Below, one piece after another: positions 36,064-43,943 of a DNA stretch of 64,000 bases. This stretch comes from Myxococcota bacterium (GTDB lineage: Bacteria > Myxococcota_A > Polyangia > JAAYKL01): NCBI GenBank assembly GCA_030065855.1, contig JASJCT010000042.1, forward strand, positions 1 through 64,000. Reading direction: 5' to 3'. Every line of letters starts with the position of its first letter. Position 1 is the stretch's first letter. The notes beneath the pieces were generated by a model. That model was not told where the DNA came from. It saw only the letters and a list, made by a program, of their open reading frames with translations, and did not search any database. A program made the translations under genes and the position numbers.

Positions 36064-36476
36064 GAAAAAACGGTAGTGCAGCCACCCCCCGCGTGTCAAT
36101 GATGGGAGCGGTGTTTCTTCGATTGCAGCGCACGCCGCAGCCCAAAAACCTGTTGACCCCCTCCCCAACCCTCGATGGACGTTCGGACCCTATCCCTCCC
36201 CCCAATGACCACTTGCCCACCGGGGGGAGGCCAGGAGGGGGGCTTTGGGAGACGGCCCCCAAAATGGGTAAGCACCCTTAGCCCCCTTGATCGGATCCTT
36301 TAATAGATGCATAAAGGGATCGAGATGCGGCATACATATGCAAAATATCCGCTCGATAAAAGCAAACCTCAGCCCCTGAGAGGGTCGAGAGGTTAGCGCA
36401 CTTTCCCATTGCCTGCCCCGACCCTCTTTGGGGCTAATCTTAACGATAAACGCAAAAGCAAACGGAGTTATCAACC
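36064..36476. other. purM/lysC intergenic region: GC-rich block and structured leader
   Basis: No gene is seen. 36130-36290 is dense in C and G runs (CCCTCCCC, GGGGGGAGG) that look repeat-like but do not match the other element copies exactly. 36300-36330 has a bulged ATCCTTTA/TAAAGGGAT stem. The final 110 bases form the lysC leader. A lysine riboswitch was looked for and not recognised. Confidence 0.45.
36365..36435 (+). ncRNA. Candidate bistable leader RNA upstream of lysC
   Basis: Two mutually exclusive folds can be drawn. Fold 1: AACCTC (36365-36370) with GAGGTT (36389-36394), enclosing CCCT-GAG-AGGG (36374-36384); plus GCCCC (36415-36419) with GGGGC (36430-36434). Fold 2: AGCCCC (36371-36376) with GGGGCT (36430-36435) and GAGGGTCG (36380-36387) with CGACCCTC (36419-36426). 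The lysC start is 41 nt beyond, with GGAG in between, so the shift could control translation. I recognise no known riboswitch class. Drawn by eye. Confidence 0.4.
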
Positions 36477-37841
36477 ATGATTGTTATGAAGTTCGGCGGA
36501 ACATCTGTTAAAGACGCTGCAGCTGTGGATCGGGTCGCCGGGATAATATCCGAGAGGGTTCATCTGAACCCGGTGGTCGTCGTGTCAGCCACGGGCAAGA
36601 CCACTGATGAGCTCGTGGATATTCTCGACCGTCTCGAGGAAAGCCGAGACGTCCAGGCGCTGGCAGATCACATCGAGACCAACCACCACAAGCTCGTTAC
36701 CGAGTTGATAAGCAATACCGAACATCGCACCACTGCCGAGAAATGGGTCGGTCGCGAGCGAGAGCGCCTGGGCAAGCTCATCGAGGGGATGAAATGCCTG
36801 GGCGAAGTGAGCCTGCGTAGCAGAGACGCAGTGCTCTCGGTAGGTGAACGGGTAAGCGCTCCGATTTTAGCGTCGTGCCTGGCATCCCGAGGGTTGAACG
36901 CGGTGTGCGTGGATCCCTCGGAGCTGATAGTCACAGACAACACCCACGGTGCTGCAACCCCACTGACCACCCGGACTGCTGCCCGCTGTAAGGCCGTGCT
37001 CGGCCCACTGTTGGACAAGGGTGCGATTCCCGTTGTGGGCGGCTATGTGGGCGCAACAGATCAAGGCGTGATTACGACCCTCGGGCGAGGAGGATCTGAT
37101 CTCACCGCGTCCCTCATCGCCAGCGTCATGGGTGCTGAAAATTTGGAGTTCTGGAAGGATGTGGACGGTATCCTGACCGCAGATCCCCGCGTGGTCGAAG
37201 CGGCTCGGCCCGTGGATGCGGTCTCTTTTCGCGAGGCAGCTGAGCTCGCCTTCCTGGGTGCTGGCGTGCTGCATCCCGCTTCTATCCAGCCAGCTGTTGA
37301 GGCGGGCGTTCCGGTGGTGATCAAAAATTCATACAGTCCAGAGACCCAAGGGACCCGTATTGTCCTGCGAACAAAAATGGCCCCGCGGGAAGTGGTCACG
37401 TCCATCGCGTACAAGCGGGACCAGGTGATGTTGAACGTCTATTCGACCCGCATGCTCGGTGCGAGCGGGTTTTTGCGTCGGGTGTTCGAGGTGTTCGACC
37501 GACTCGCCATCTCAGTGGACCATATCGCCACGTCAGAGGTCAATGTCACCGTGACGTTAAAAGACAGTGAAAAACTGCATGACTTGGAAGACATGCTGGG
37601 GGAAGTGGCGAACGTAGAGGTCACGAGAAACATGGGCGTCGTGAGCGTGGTCGGTGAGTTTATCAGCGCCACATCAGGCGTGGCCGGCACCATCCTCGCC
37701 GCCTTGTCCCACATCAATTTATCCCTTATCACCTACGGTGGATCCGGTGTGAATCTGAGCGTAGTGGTAAACAATGATCAAGTGCCTTGGGCGGTGAAAG
37801 CACTGCACCGGGCCCTATTCGAAGGAGGTGAGCCCCAATGA
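36477..37841 (+). CDS. lysC: Aspartate kinase LysC
   Basis: Aspartokinase makes aspartyl phosphate, the entry to lysine, threonine and methionine. The 454-residue protein has the N-terminal K-F-G-G-T-S-V signature, the catalytic-domain G-R-G-G-S-D-L-T-A near 205, and tandem C-terminal ACT domains from about 315 (S-V-D-H-I-A-T-S-E-V-N). This is the monofunctional, long-spacer form (E. coli LysC-like), which is usually lysine-inhibited. The stop overlaps the next gene's start (ATGA), pairing it with lysA, so lysine synthesis is its likely use. A structured leader precedes it. Confidence 0.92.
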   Translation: MIVMKFGGTSVKDAAAVDRVAGIISERVHLNPVVVVSATGKTTDELVDILDRLEESRDVQALADHIETNHHKLVTELISNTEHRTTAEKWVGRERERLGKLIEGMKCLGEVSLRSRDAVLSVGERVSAPILASCLASRGLNAVCVDPSELIVTDNTHGAATPLTTRTAARCKAVLGPLLDKGAIPVVGGYVGATDQGVITTLGRGGSDLTASLIASVMGAENLEFWKDVDGILTADPRVVEAARPVDAVSFREAAELAFLGAGVLHPASIQPAVEAGVPVVIKNSYSPETQGTRIVLRTKMAPREVVTSIAYKRDQVMLNVYSTRMLGASGFLRRVFEVFDRLAISVDHIATSEVNVTVTLKDSEKLHDLEDMLGEVANVEVTRNMGVVSVVGEFISATSGVAGTILAALSHINLSLITYGGSGVNLSVVVNNDQVPWAVKALHRALFEGGEPQ

Positions 37842-39088
37842 ACGGATTTCATCGGAAAGGTCAGGATCTATACTGCGAGGATGTCTCGCTGGCCCATTTG
37901 GCGGATGTGTTTGGAACACCGCTTTACGTGTATAGCCTAGGTTTCCTGCAAGAGCAGTACGAGGCGTTTGACAGCGCGTTCGCCGGTATCCCCCACGAGG
38001 TTTGCTTTGCCATGAAGGCCAATTCCAGCCTGGCGATTTTAAATGAGCTGGCGCTGATGGGCTGCGGCGCGGATATCGTCTCTGGTGGTGAGTTATACCG
38101 GGCCCTCGCTGCTAGTATGGATCCAAAAAAGATCGTTTACTCAGGCGTGGGCAAGACCTCCCAGGAGATGTCAGAGGCCATTGACGCGGGGATTCTGATG
38201 TTCAACATCGAGTCCTTTTCAGAACTGATAGCGCTCGATGCAGTGGCAGGGCGCCTGGGCAAAAAAGCGGGGATATCCCTACGCGTGAACCCGGACGTGG
38301 ACCCTCAGACCCATCCGTACATCGCCACCGGCCTGGCCACTTCTAAGTTCGGCATCAAGTACGACGCTGTCATCGAGGGATACGAACGGGCCGGACGGCT
38401 CCCCAATATCGATGTCGTCGGTGTGGATTGCCACATCGGCTCCCAATTGTCATCCCTGGCCCCTTTTGTAGAGGCAGCCACCAAGCTGACAGATATGCTG
38501 ACCTTGCTCAGAGAAAAAGGATTTGACATCAAATACCTGGATCTCGGGGGTGGCCTGGGCATCACCTACGACGACGAGGATCCGCCCACGGCAGCCGCAT
38601 ACGGGCTTACGCTCACAGATTTAATGAAGGACAAAGGCATTACCCTGATTCTAGAGCCAGGAAGAAGCCTGGTGGGCAACGCAGGTGTGCTCCTCTCCCG
38701 GGTGCTCTACACCAAAAAGGGCACGGACAAGCGGTTTGTCATTGTGGACGCGGGGATGAACGATTTGCTGCGACCCAGCTTGTACGATGCGTTTCACCGC
38801 ATTGAGGAAGTGAAACAAAACCAACGGGAACCAGAGATCGTGGACGTGGTGGGCCCGATTTGCGAAAGTGGTGACTTCCTGGCCAGGGGCCGCAAGATGA
38901 ACGCCCTGGTGGCGGGTGATCTGCTGGCGACCATGAGCGCGGGTGCGTATGGGTTCTCCATGGCCTCCAATTACAACTCCAGGCCAGCTGCTGCAGAAGT
39001 GCTCGTTCAAGGAAAAAAGTACGCCCAAATAAGAACCCGGCAGACGTATGAAGACCTCGTAAGAGGCGAACGCCCTGCTGTATTTTAG
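37838..39088 (+). CDS. lysA: Diaminopimelate decarboxylase LysA
   Basis: LysA is the PLP enzyme that makes lysine from meso-diaminopimelate. The 416-residue protein shows the PLP Lys in C-F-A-M-K-A-N-S near residue 58, H-I-G-S-Q near 202, G-G-G-L-G near 240, E-P-G-R-S-L near 280, and the substrate-site C-E-S-G-D near 348. It directly follows lysC with a 4-nt overlap. Confidence 0.95.
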   Translation: MNGFHRKGQDLYCEDVSLAHLADVFGTPLYVYSLGFLQEQYEAFDSAFAGIPHEVCFAMKANSSLAILNELALMGCGADIVSGGELYRALAASMDPKKIVYSGVGKTSQEMSEAIDAGILMFNIESFSELIALDAVAGRLGKKAGISLRVNPDVDPQTHPYIATGLATSKFGIKYDAVIEGYERAGRLPNIDVVGVDCHIGSQLSSLAPFVEAATKLTDMLTLLREKGFDIKYLDLGGGLGITYDDEDPPTAAAYGLTLTDLMKDKGITLILEPGRSLVGNAGVLLSRVLYTKKGTDKRFVIVDAGMNDLLRPSLYDAFHRIEEVKQNQREPEIVDVVGPICESGDFLARGRKMNALVAGDLLATMSAGAYGFSMASNYNSRPAAAEVLVQGKKYAQIRTRQTYEDLVRGERPAVF

Positions 39089-39135
39089 GCGGCTCAGCTG
39101 CTGCCCATCAAGAATTCGCTACATCTGGTTTGGGT

Positions 39136-40383
39136 TCAATCCAATGTGCGGACGATCAGGCCGGATCGGAGTTTTGGCTCGAACCAGGTGGATTTGGGCG
39201 GCATGATCTTATCTGCGTCAGCAATGGCCATTAGCTGTTTGATTGACGTGGGGTACATGGCGAACGCCACAGCCCCTCCCTGGTCCACGCGACGCTCGAG
39301 CTCGCGGGTACCCCGGATGCCGCCGACAAAATCGATCCGCTTGTCCCGCCTTGGATCTTCGATGCCCAGAATCGGCCCCAGGAGGTTATTCTGCAGGATA
39401 GAGACATCCAAACTTTCCACTGGATCCTCGGCATCAAATGTTTTCGCGTGGGCCTTTAATCGATACCAAGACCCGCCCACGTACATCCCAAACTCTGTTG
39501 CCCGGCTGGGCTTGGGTGTATCGGTTTTGGCCACGTCGAACTGCTGCTGGATTTTTTCTATGAGCGTCTCTGGCGTCAGGTCTCCCATATCCAGTACCAC
39601 CCGGTTGTAATCCATGATGTACAGTTGGTTGTCTGGAAAAAGGACCGATAAAAAGAAGTTGTATGGCTCATTTCCCGTGTGGTTCGGATTTTCAGCTTTT
39701 CGGATTTCGCGCACCCCTGCTGCAGAGGCGGAGCGGTGATGACCATCGGCCACGTATAGGCAGGGAATGCGGGAAAAAGCATCTACTAGCGCGTTTATGG
39801 TCTCACTGTCCGAAATCACCCACAAGCGATGGCCAATGCCGTCATCAGCTGTGAAATCAAAGACAGGCGTTTGCTTACACACCCTTGCGACGATAGCGTC
39901 GATGTCCGGGTTAGCTCTGTACGTGAGAAAAACCGGCCCTGCGTTGGCGTTGAGCGTTGCCACGTGGCGGGTGCGATCTTTTTCTTTGTCTTCTCGAGTG
40001 AGCTCGTGTTTTTTGATGAGGTCCTGCTGGTACTCTTCGATACTGGCGCTGGCGACCATGCCCACCTGGACGTGGTTTCTGTCTCCGATGCGCATGGACT
40101 GCTCATAGAGATAGAGACACGGGGTTTTATCGCGCACGAGGCGCCCTGAATCGATGAAGTGCTTTAGATTTTCAGCTCCTTTGGCGTAGACCGCGTCGGC
40201 GTATGGATGAACGTTCGGATCAAGGTCGATTTCGGGTTTTACGACGTGCAAAAAACTCAGTGGATTGTCCCGCGCCAGCTCACGCGCCTCTGCTGAGTTC
40301 ACCACATCATAGGGCGGACTTGCGATGCGCTCGGCGTACTTCGGCTCCGGACGATATCCCGTGAACGGCTTGATAATGGACAT
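39136..40383 (-). CDS. DUF1015 family protein (SerK-like kinase fold)
   Basis: The 415-residue protein opens with S-I-I-K-P-F-T-G-Y-R-P and A-S-P-P-Y-D-V-V. It carries Y-V-A-D-G-H-H-R-S-A-S-A near residue 210, the hallmark of DUF1015, and N-F-F-L-S-V-L-F-P near 240. An archaeal member of the family phosphorylates free serine (SerK); bacterial members are mostly uncharacterised. GGGAGG lies about 6 nt before the ATG. It is convergent to lysA with a 47-nt gap. Confidence 0.85.
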   Translation of the reverse strand: MSIIKPFTGYRPEPKYAERIASPPYDVVNSAEARELARDNPLSFLHVVKPEIDLDPNVHPYADAVYAKGAENLKHFIDSGRLVRDKTPCLYLYEQSMRIGDRNHVQVGMVASASIEEYQQDLIKKHELTREDKEKDRTRHVATLNANAGPVFLTYRANPDIDAIVARVCKQTPVFDFTADDGIGHRLWVISDSETINALVDAFSRIPCLYVADGHHRSASAAGVREIRKAENPNHTGNEPYNFFLSVLFPDNQLYIMDYNRVVLDMGDLTPETLIEKIQQQFDVAKTDTPKPSRATEFGMYVGGSWYRLKAHAKTFDAEDPVESLDVSILQNNLLGPILGIEDPRRDKRIDFVGGIRGTRELERRVDQGGAVAFAMYPTSIKQLMAIADADKIMPPKSTWFEPKLRSGLIVRTLD

Positions 40384-40566
40384 AAAAGACCTCCCAATTT
40401 GCGTATCAGTTATGGGTCTGACCCCTAACCGCAGTGTTGTAGCGTTGCCTGGTTAGGGCGAGAAAAGCAACCCAAAAAGAGGAATATGGGCAGAGAAATC
40501 TTGAGAAGGCGGACTCCCATGATTACATTCTAAAAGAATGTTTTTTTTAGTGGGTCGTCCAATTTA
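40384..40566 (+). ncRNA. Possible small RNA or structured leader with terminator-like end
   Basis: Between divergent genes lie GGGTC-T-GACCC (40414-40424), an 8-bp stem CCCTAACC/GGTTAGGG with a 20-base loop (40423-40458), and at the end a hairpin followed by eight Ts. No start is apparent. The TCTGACCCC part resembles the short repeats near 178 and 1712. A transcript ending at the T run would be about 130 nt. Confidence 0.25.
40525..40548 (+). terminator. Rho-independent terminator-like hairpin
   Basis: ACATTCT-AAA-AGAATGT, seven pairs, followed immediately by a T tract. No plus-strand gene ends in front of it, hence the small-RNA or attenuator suspicion. Confidence 0.45.
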
Positions 40567-41418
40567 GTGGAACGTCTTGTAAGGGCTTATTGCTTACGAT
40601 TGGTTAAGAACGTGCATCCTATTTCTTTACAACACAAAATAGCGTCTCTCGTTTTTTGGCAAGCCGCACTCCTGCTACTTGTCTCGCTCTCTCGTCCAGC
40701 ACTCGCCCAAACCCAACAGGGAGAGGCGAGGACCCTCGTCAGATCGGCCATGACAGCCTATTTCAATCTCGACTTAAAGGCAGCTCAGGATTTTCTGGAG
40801 ACCGCAATTAAAATGGCGCCGAATTTGGATAGGGGCACGCTCGCGGATATTTATTCAAATTACGGTGTGCTTTGGGTGGGCGGCTTTTTCGATAACGCTA
40901 AAGGACACGAATATTTTCTCATTGCATTGTGTCTCGATCCAACGACAGCTATCGACCCCATGGTTATGACCCCTGATATCGGTATGATCTTTAAAATGGC
41001 CCAGATGCAGACCAATCCCAGTGCCTGTCAAAAAGCAACAGCAGGGGTGACAGCCATGCGCAAGCGGTCTACACACCCCCCGATCAGGCTCACCCCTCCC
41101 CCAAAAAAGCCCAAGCCGCCTTCAACTGTCGAGCCAGTGCATCAAACGACTGGCAAACTCATGGCCCGTCGGATATCTGGAACCGCCCCTGAATATCCGG
41201 CCAAAGCGCGAAGAGAGCGGTGGGAGTCGACAATTAAGGTGGAGGTTCATGTGGGCAGGGACGGCAAGATAGAAAAGCATCTATTTTTAGAAGGGCATCC
41301 GGTGTTTCAGAATCCAGTGACGCGCGCCTTAAAATCCTGGCGGTTTGATCCCTACCTCGAAAAAGGTCGCCTCCTCAAGACCTACGGTGTGATTAAGTTT
41401 AAATTCAGCTTGGAGTAG
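40567..41418 (+). CDS. Periplasmic TPR-like protein with TonB-type C-terminal domain
   Basis: The 283-residue product has a membrane/signal segment (about 30-48, ending S-R-P-A-L-A-Q), a helical TPR-like domain (about 50-140), and a proline-rich stretch (T-P-P-P-K-K-P-K-P-P). The C-terminal TonB-like domain contains A-P-E-Y-P-A-K-A-R-R-E-R, V-E-V-H-V-G-R-D-G and a final A-L-K-S-W-R-F-D-P-Y. It lacks the usual N-terminal anchor arrangement of TonB, so a role in cell-envelope energy transfer or sporadic gliding/secretion systems is inferred. GTG 40567 is assumed; no clear ribosome site, and later starts are possible. Confidence 0.7.
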   Translation: MERLVRAYCLRLVKNVHPISLQHKIASLVFWQAALLLLVSLSRPALAQTQQGEARTLVRSAMTAYFNLDLKAAQDFLETAIKMAPNLDRGTLADIYSNYGVLWVGGFFDNAKGHEYFLIALCLDPTTAIDPMVMTPDIGMIFKMAQMQTNPSACQKATAGVTAMRKRSTHPPIRLTPPPKKPKPPSTVEPVHQTTGKLMARRISGTAPEYPAKARRERWESTIKVEVHVGRDGKIEKHLFLEGHPVFQNPVTRALKSWRFDPYLEKGRLLKTYGVIKFKFSLE

Positions 41419-41647
41419 CACGAGCGGCGATTTTCTCCTTCTAGCCCTTTCACGACATCCACACAGGCTTTGTCTGCCCTGCTTCGATCGCAAGCGAGCT
41501 TCGCAGGATGGCACTGCTTTATTTATACTGTAATAGCAGCAAAAAAGATGATCTGACGATTAAATAGGGGTACATTCTCACTTAAATAATCCGGTAAAAC
41601 TGGTTCATGGCGAGGGTGAGATATTGCGCTTATAAGAGGAGTAGGCA

Positions 41648-42877
41648 ATGTCAGACGATCCGAAATCTAAAGAAACCGACCGCTCCGATACTACCCCTGG
41701 CGACACGATCGACACTGACGACACTGCAGCAGACCAGCCATTCGCCACTGAGGGGGCCCCGTGGGTGGGCGCTGAAAAGAGATGGCTGACCCATTTGCCC
41801 GAGGCGACGGGCGAGCCCGAATTAGCAGACCCCCCAGAGGTGGCGGATAAAAAATCCGATCTCGTTGCCTTCATTAGGGAATCCAGTATTCCACCGAGTG
41901 TTTATGGCCCGGACTCCCTGCCCGCGCTTGCCGCTACTCCGCCCAAAAGCAATGGTGCCCATCTCAAACTCGGGATCATTGCGATCGTTTTGGCCGTCCT
42001 CATCTTTGGCGCAGCGTTTGGCTGGTGGTTCATCGAGGTGCGCAACCAAGCCGCGACCGCCCAGGAGACAGCAGCATCCCTGACAGCACAATTGGCAGAT
42101 CGGGACAGCAGGATCGAGGCGCTCAAAAATCAGATTGAGCATCTAAAGCTGCGGGATACCCTTGCAAAAGAACAACAAACAACCAAGGCCCAACTGCGGG
42201 GTATTGCTCGACCCAAACAAGGCACCCCACAGGCAGCAGTGGCCACTGATGCGTTGCATTCAGCTGTTTCAACCCCTGTTGGCCGCACGACACCTGATGA
42301 AAATAAAGACGCGACCGCGGACCCAGCCCAGCAACGTGTTCAGCCACCCTTGAAACAAATTCCAGATGATCCGTATGCCGTCCGGCAAGCAGACACCCTA
42401 CCGATGCCCGTATCTGAAATTCCAGATGATCCCTATGATGAGGTGAGTACGTCGCCGATCGCTCCAGGACCATCTTCGGCTGCAGTGCCCACTGGGTTTT
42501 CTGAGCCGGACGATCCCGTGGCTGACCTGATCGATAACTCGCTCCAGGACCAGATAGGACAAAGTCAGGAAGCTGGGCAAGCAGGACAGAAGCGAGAAGA
42601 ACCTGCTGCCAATACCACGCCCACGCGAGCTCAGGTAAAAACAGCGATGTCCGCGGTCGCGCCCAGCGTCAAGCGATGTGGAAACAAGGCAGGCGAACGG
42701 ATCGTTCTCAAGATCGCCGTATCCGGAGAAACTGGCCGCGTTGTGAGCGCCGAGACTGTGAGCCCGGAGCACGTGGGCACGCCCGTTGGGTTGTGCGCCG
42801 TGCGGGCCGTTCGCCACGCTAGATTTCCCAAGTTTAGTCAAAAATTGCTCGTCGTGAAGTATCCGTTTGATTTATAG
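41648..42877 (+). CDS. AgmX/PglI-like single-pass membrane protein
   Basis: The 409-residue protein has an acidic cytoplasmic N-terminus (about 1-100), one membrane helix (about 103-124), a coiled-coil stretch (about 130-175) and a disordered linker. The linker holds two I-P-D-D-P-Y repeats (about 238 and 259). The C-terminal AgmX/PglI-type domain contains V-K-R-C-G, a V-S-G-E-T-G-R-V strand and a late Cys (G-L-C-A-V-R-A-V). In myxobacteria this domain occurs in proteins linked to adventurous gliding; here the function is unknown. GAGGAG lies 8 nt upstream. Confidence 0.75.
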   Translation: MSDDPKSKETDRSDTTPGDTIDTDDTAADQPFATEGAPWVGAEKRWLTHLPEATGEPELADPPEVADKKSDLVAFIRESSIPPSVYGPDSLPALAATPPKSNGAHLKLGIIAIVLAVLIFGAAFGWWFIEVRNQAATAQETAASLTAQLADRDSRIEALKNQIEHLKLRDTLAKEQQTTKAQLRGIARPKQGTPQAAVATDALHSAVSTPVGRTTPDENKDATADPAQQRVQPPLKQIPDDPYAVRQADTLPMPVSEIPDDPYDEVSTSPIAPGPSSAAVPTGFSEPDDPVADLIDNSLQDQIGQSQEAGQAGQKREEPAANTTPTRAQVKTAMSAVAPSVKRCGNKAGERIVLKIAVSGETGRVVSAETVSPEHVGTPVGLCAVRAVRHARFPKFSQKLLVVKYPFDL

Positions 42878-42897
42878 GGGCGGGCGCATTTCGACCG

Positions 42898-43001
42898 GGC
42901 GCATCTCGATGCGCCCCTGCGACAAAATGGGGTTGCATGTCGGGCGGTTTGCGGGTCCGGCGGTTTGCGGGTCCGGCGTTTCGCGAAACGCCCCTACGAC
43001 A
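42898..43001. repeat. REP-like cluster: two palindromes and a 16-bp tandem repeat
   Basis: GGGCGCATC-TC-GATGCGCCC (42898-42917) and GGCGTTTCGCGAAACGCC (42976-42993) are palindromes, each followed by CCTgCGAC or CCTaCGAC. Between them GCGGTTTGCGGGTCCG is repeated in tandem (42945-42960, 42961-42976). The arrangement is typical of REP-type intergenic repeats. Confidence 0.65.
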
Positions 43002-43086
43002 TATGCGACGGATTTTCTTTCGATCAACACCTCGGGTTCTGGTATACCGTGGAGCGAACCAACGGATGAAAGGAAACGGTGTCGAA

Positions 43087-43938
43087 ATGGATCCTTTTAA
43101 ACACGCATTTCACCTTGTGGGGCTTGTGTTGCTGGTCGCGATGATTTGCGCCTGTGGCGAGAAAAAAGAACCTGCTGAGACCGCCTCAGCGCCGAAAGTG
43201 TCCGAAGCTGCCGAAGCGAGTGACCCGGCAAAGACAGAAAAAAAGGCAGCTGAGGTCGCTACTGAGGGACCAAAACCGGTCAAGCCCCAAGTGGTCAAAC
43301 TATCGGCCTCCCATATCTTGGTGATGCACAACGAATCCAAGCGCAAGCCGCCAACCATCAACCGAACCAAGGAAGAGGCAAAGAAACGCATCGACGAGAT
43401 CGCCGCAAAGCTAAAAAAAGGAGGGAATTTTGCCGAGATTGCCAAGGAGTATTCAGATTGCCCGTCTGGCAAGCAAAAGGGAGGCGACCTAGGCATCTTC
43501 CCCTCCAACCGCATGGCACCTGAATTCTCAGAAGGGACGATGGCCATCGGGGTCGGTGAGATATCAGCGCCCGTTGAATCGCCATTTGGCTATCATATTA
43601 TCAAGCGGCAGGCGGTTGAGGAGGTTCACGCGCGGCATATCCTGCTCATGCACACCGAGTCAACACGCCGACCCCCGTCGGTGACCCGGACAAAGTCAGA
43701 AGCAAAAACCCAAATAGAAGAGCTCGCTAAGAAACTCAAGGCAGGCGAGTCGTTTGAGACCTTGGCCAAGGCGCATTCCGACTGCCCCTCCAAGCGTCGG
43801 GGTGGCGATCTCGGTACTTTTGGCAAGGGCCAAATGGCCCCGCCGTTTGAAAAGACCGCCTTTGCACTGGCTGAGAACGAGATCTCCGATATTGTAGAGA
43901 CCGATTTCGGCTACCACATCATCGAACGACTTCCCTAG
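43087..43938 (+). CDS. Peptidyl-prolyl isomerase lipoprotein with two parvulin domains
   Basis: The roughly 283-residue lipoprotein has a signal peptide ending ...A-M-I-C-A-C, an Ala/Glu/Lys-rich spacer, and two consecutive parvulin (rotamase) domains (about 75-180 and 180-283). Both start A-S/R-H-I-L-V/L-M-H and end G-Y-H-I-I; each has S-D-C-P-S and G-G-D-L-G in the expected places. Such proteins help fold outer-membrane and periplasmic proteins. The start is uncertain between ATG 43087 and ATG 43066. A nearly linear duplication gives high identity between the two domains. Confidence 0.88.
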   Translation: MDPFKHAFHLVGLVLLVAMICACGEKKEPAETASAPKVSEAAEASDPAKTEKKAAEVATEGPKPVKPQVVKLSASHILVMHNESKRKPPTINRTKEEAKKRIDEIAAKLKKGGNFAEIAKEYSDCPSGKQKGGDLGIFPSNRMAPEFSEGTMAIGVGEISAPVESPFGYHIIKRQAVEEVHARHILLMHTESTRRPPSVTRTKSEAKTQIEELAKKLKAGESFETLAKAHSDCPSKRRGGDLGTFGKGQMAPPFEKTAFALAENEISDIVETDFGYHIIERLP

Positions 43939-43943
43939 TAAAC

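Noticed and set aside
36064-36476. Lysine riboswitch before lysC
   Set aside because: The conserved lysine-riboswitch core was not found; only the two-state stem-loops described above.
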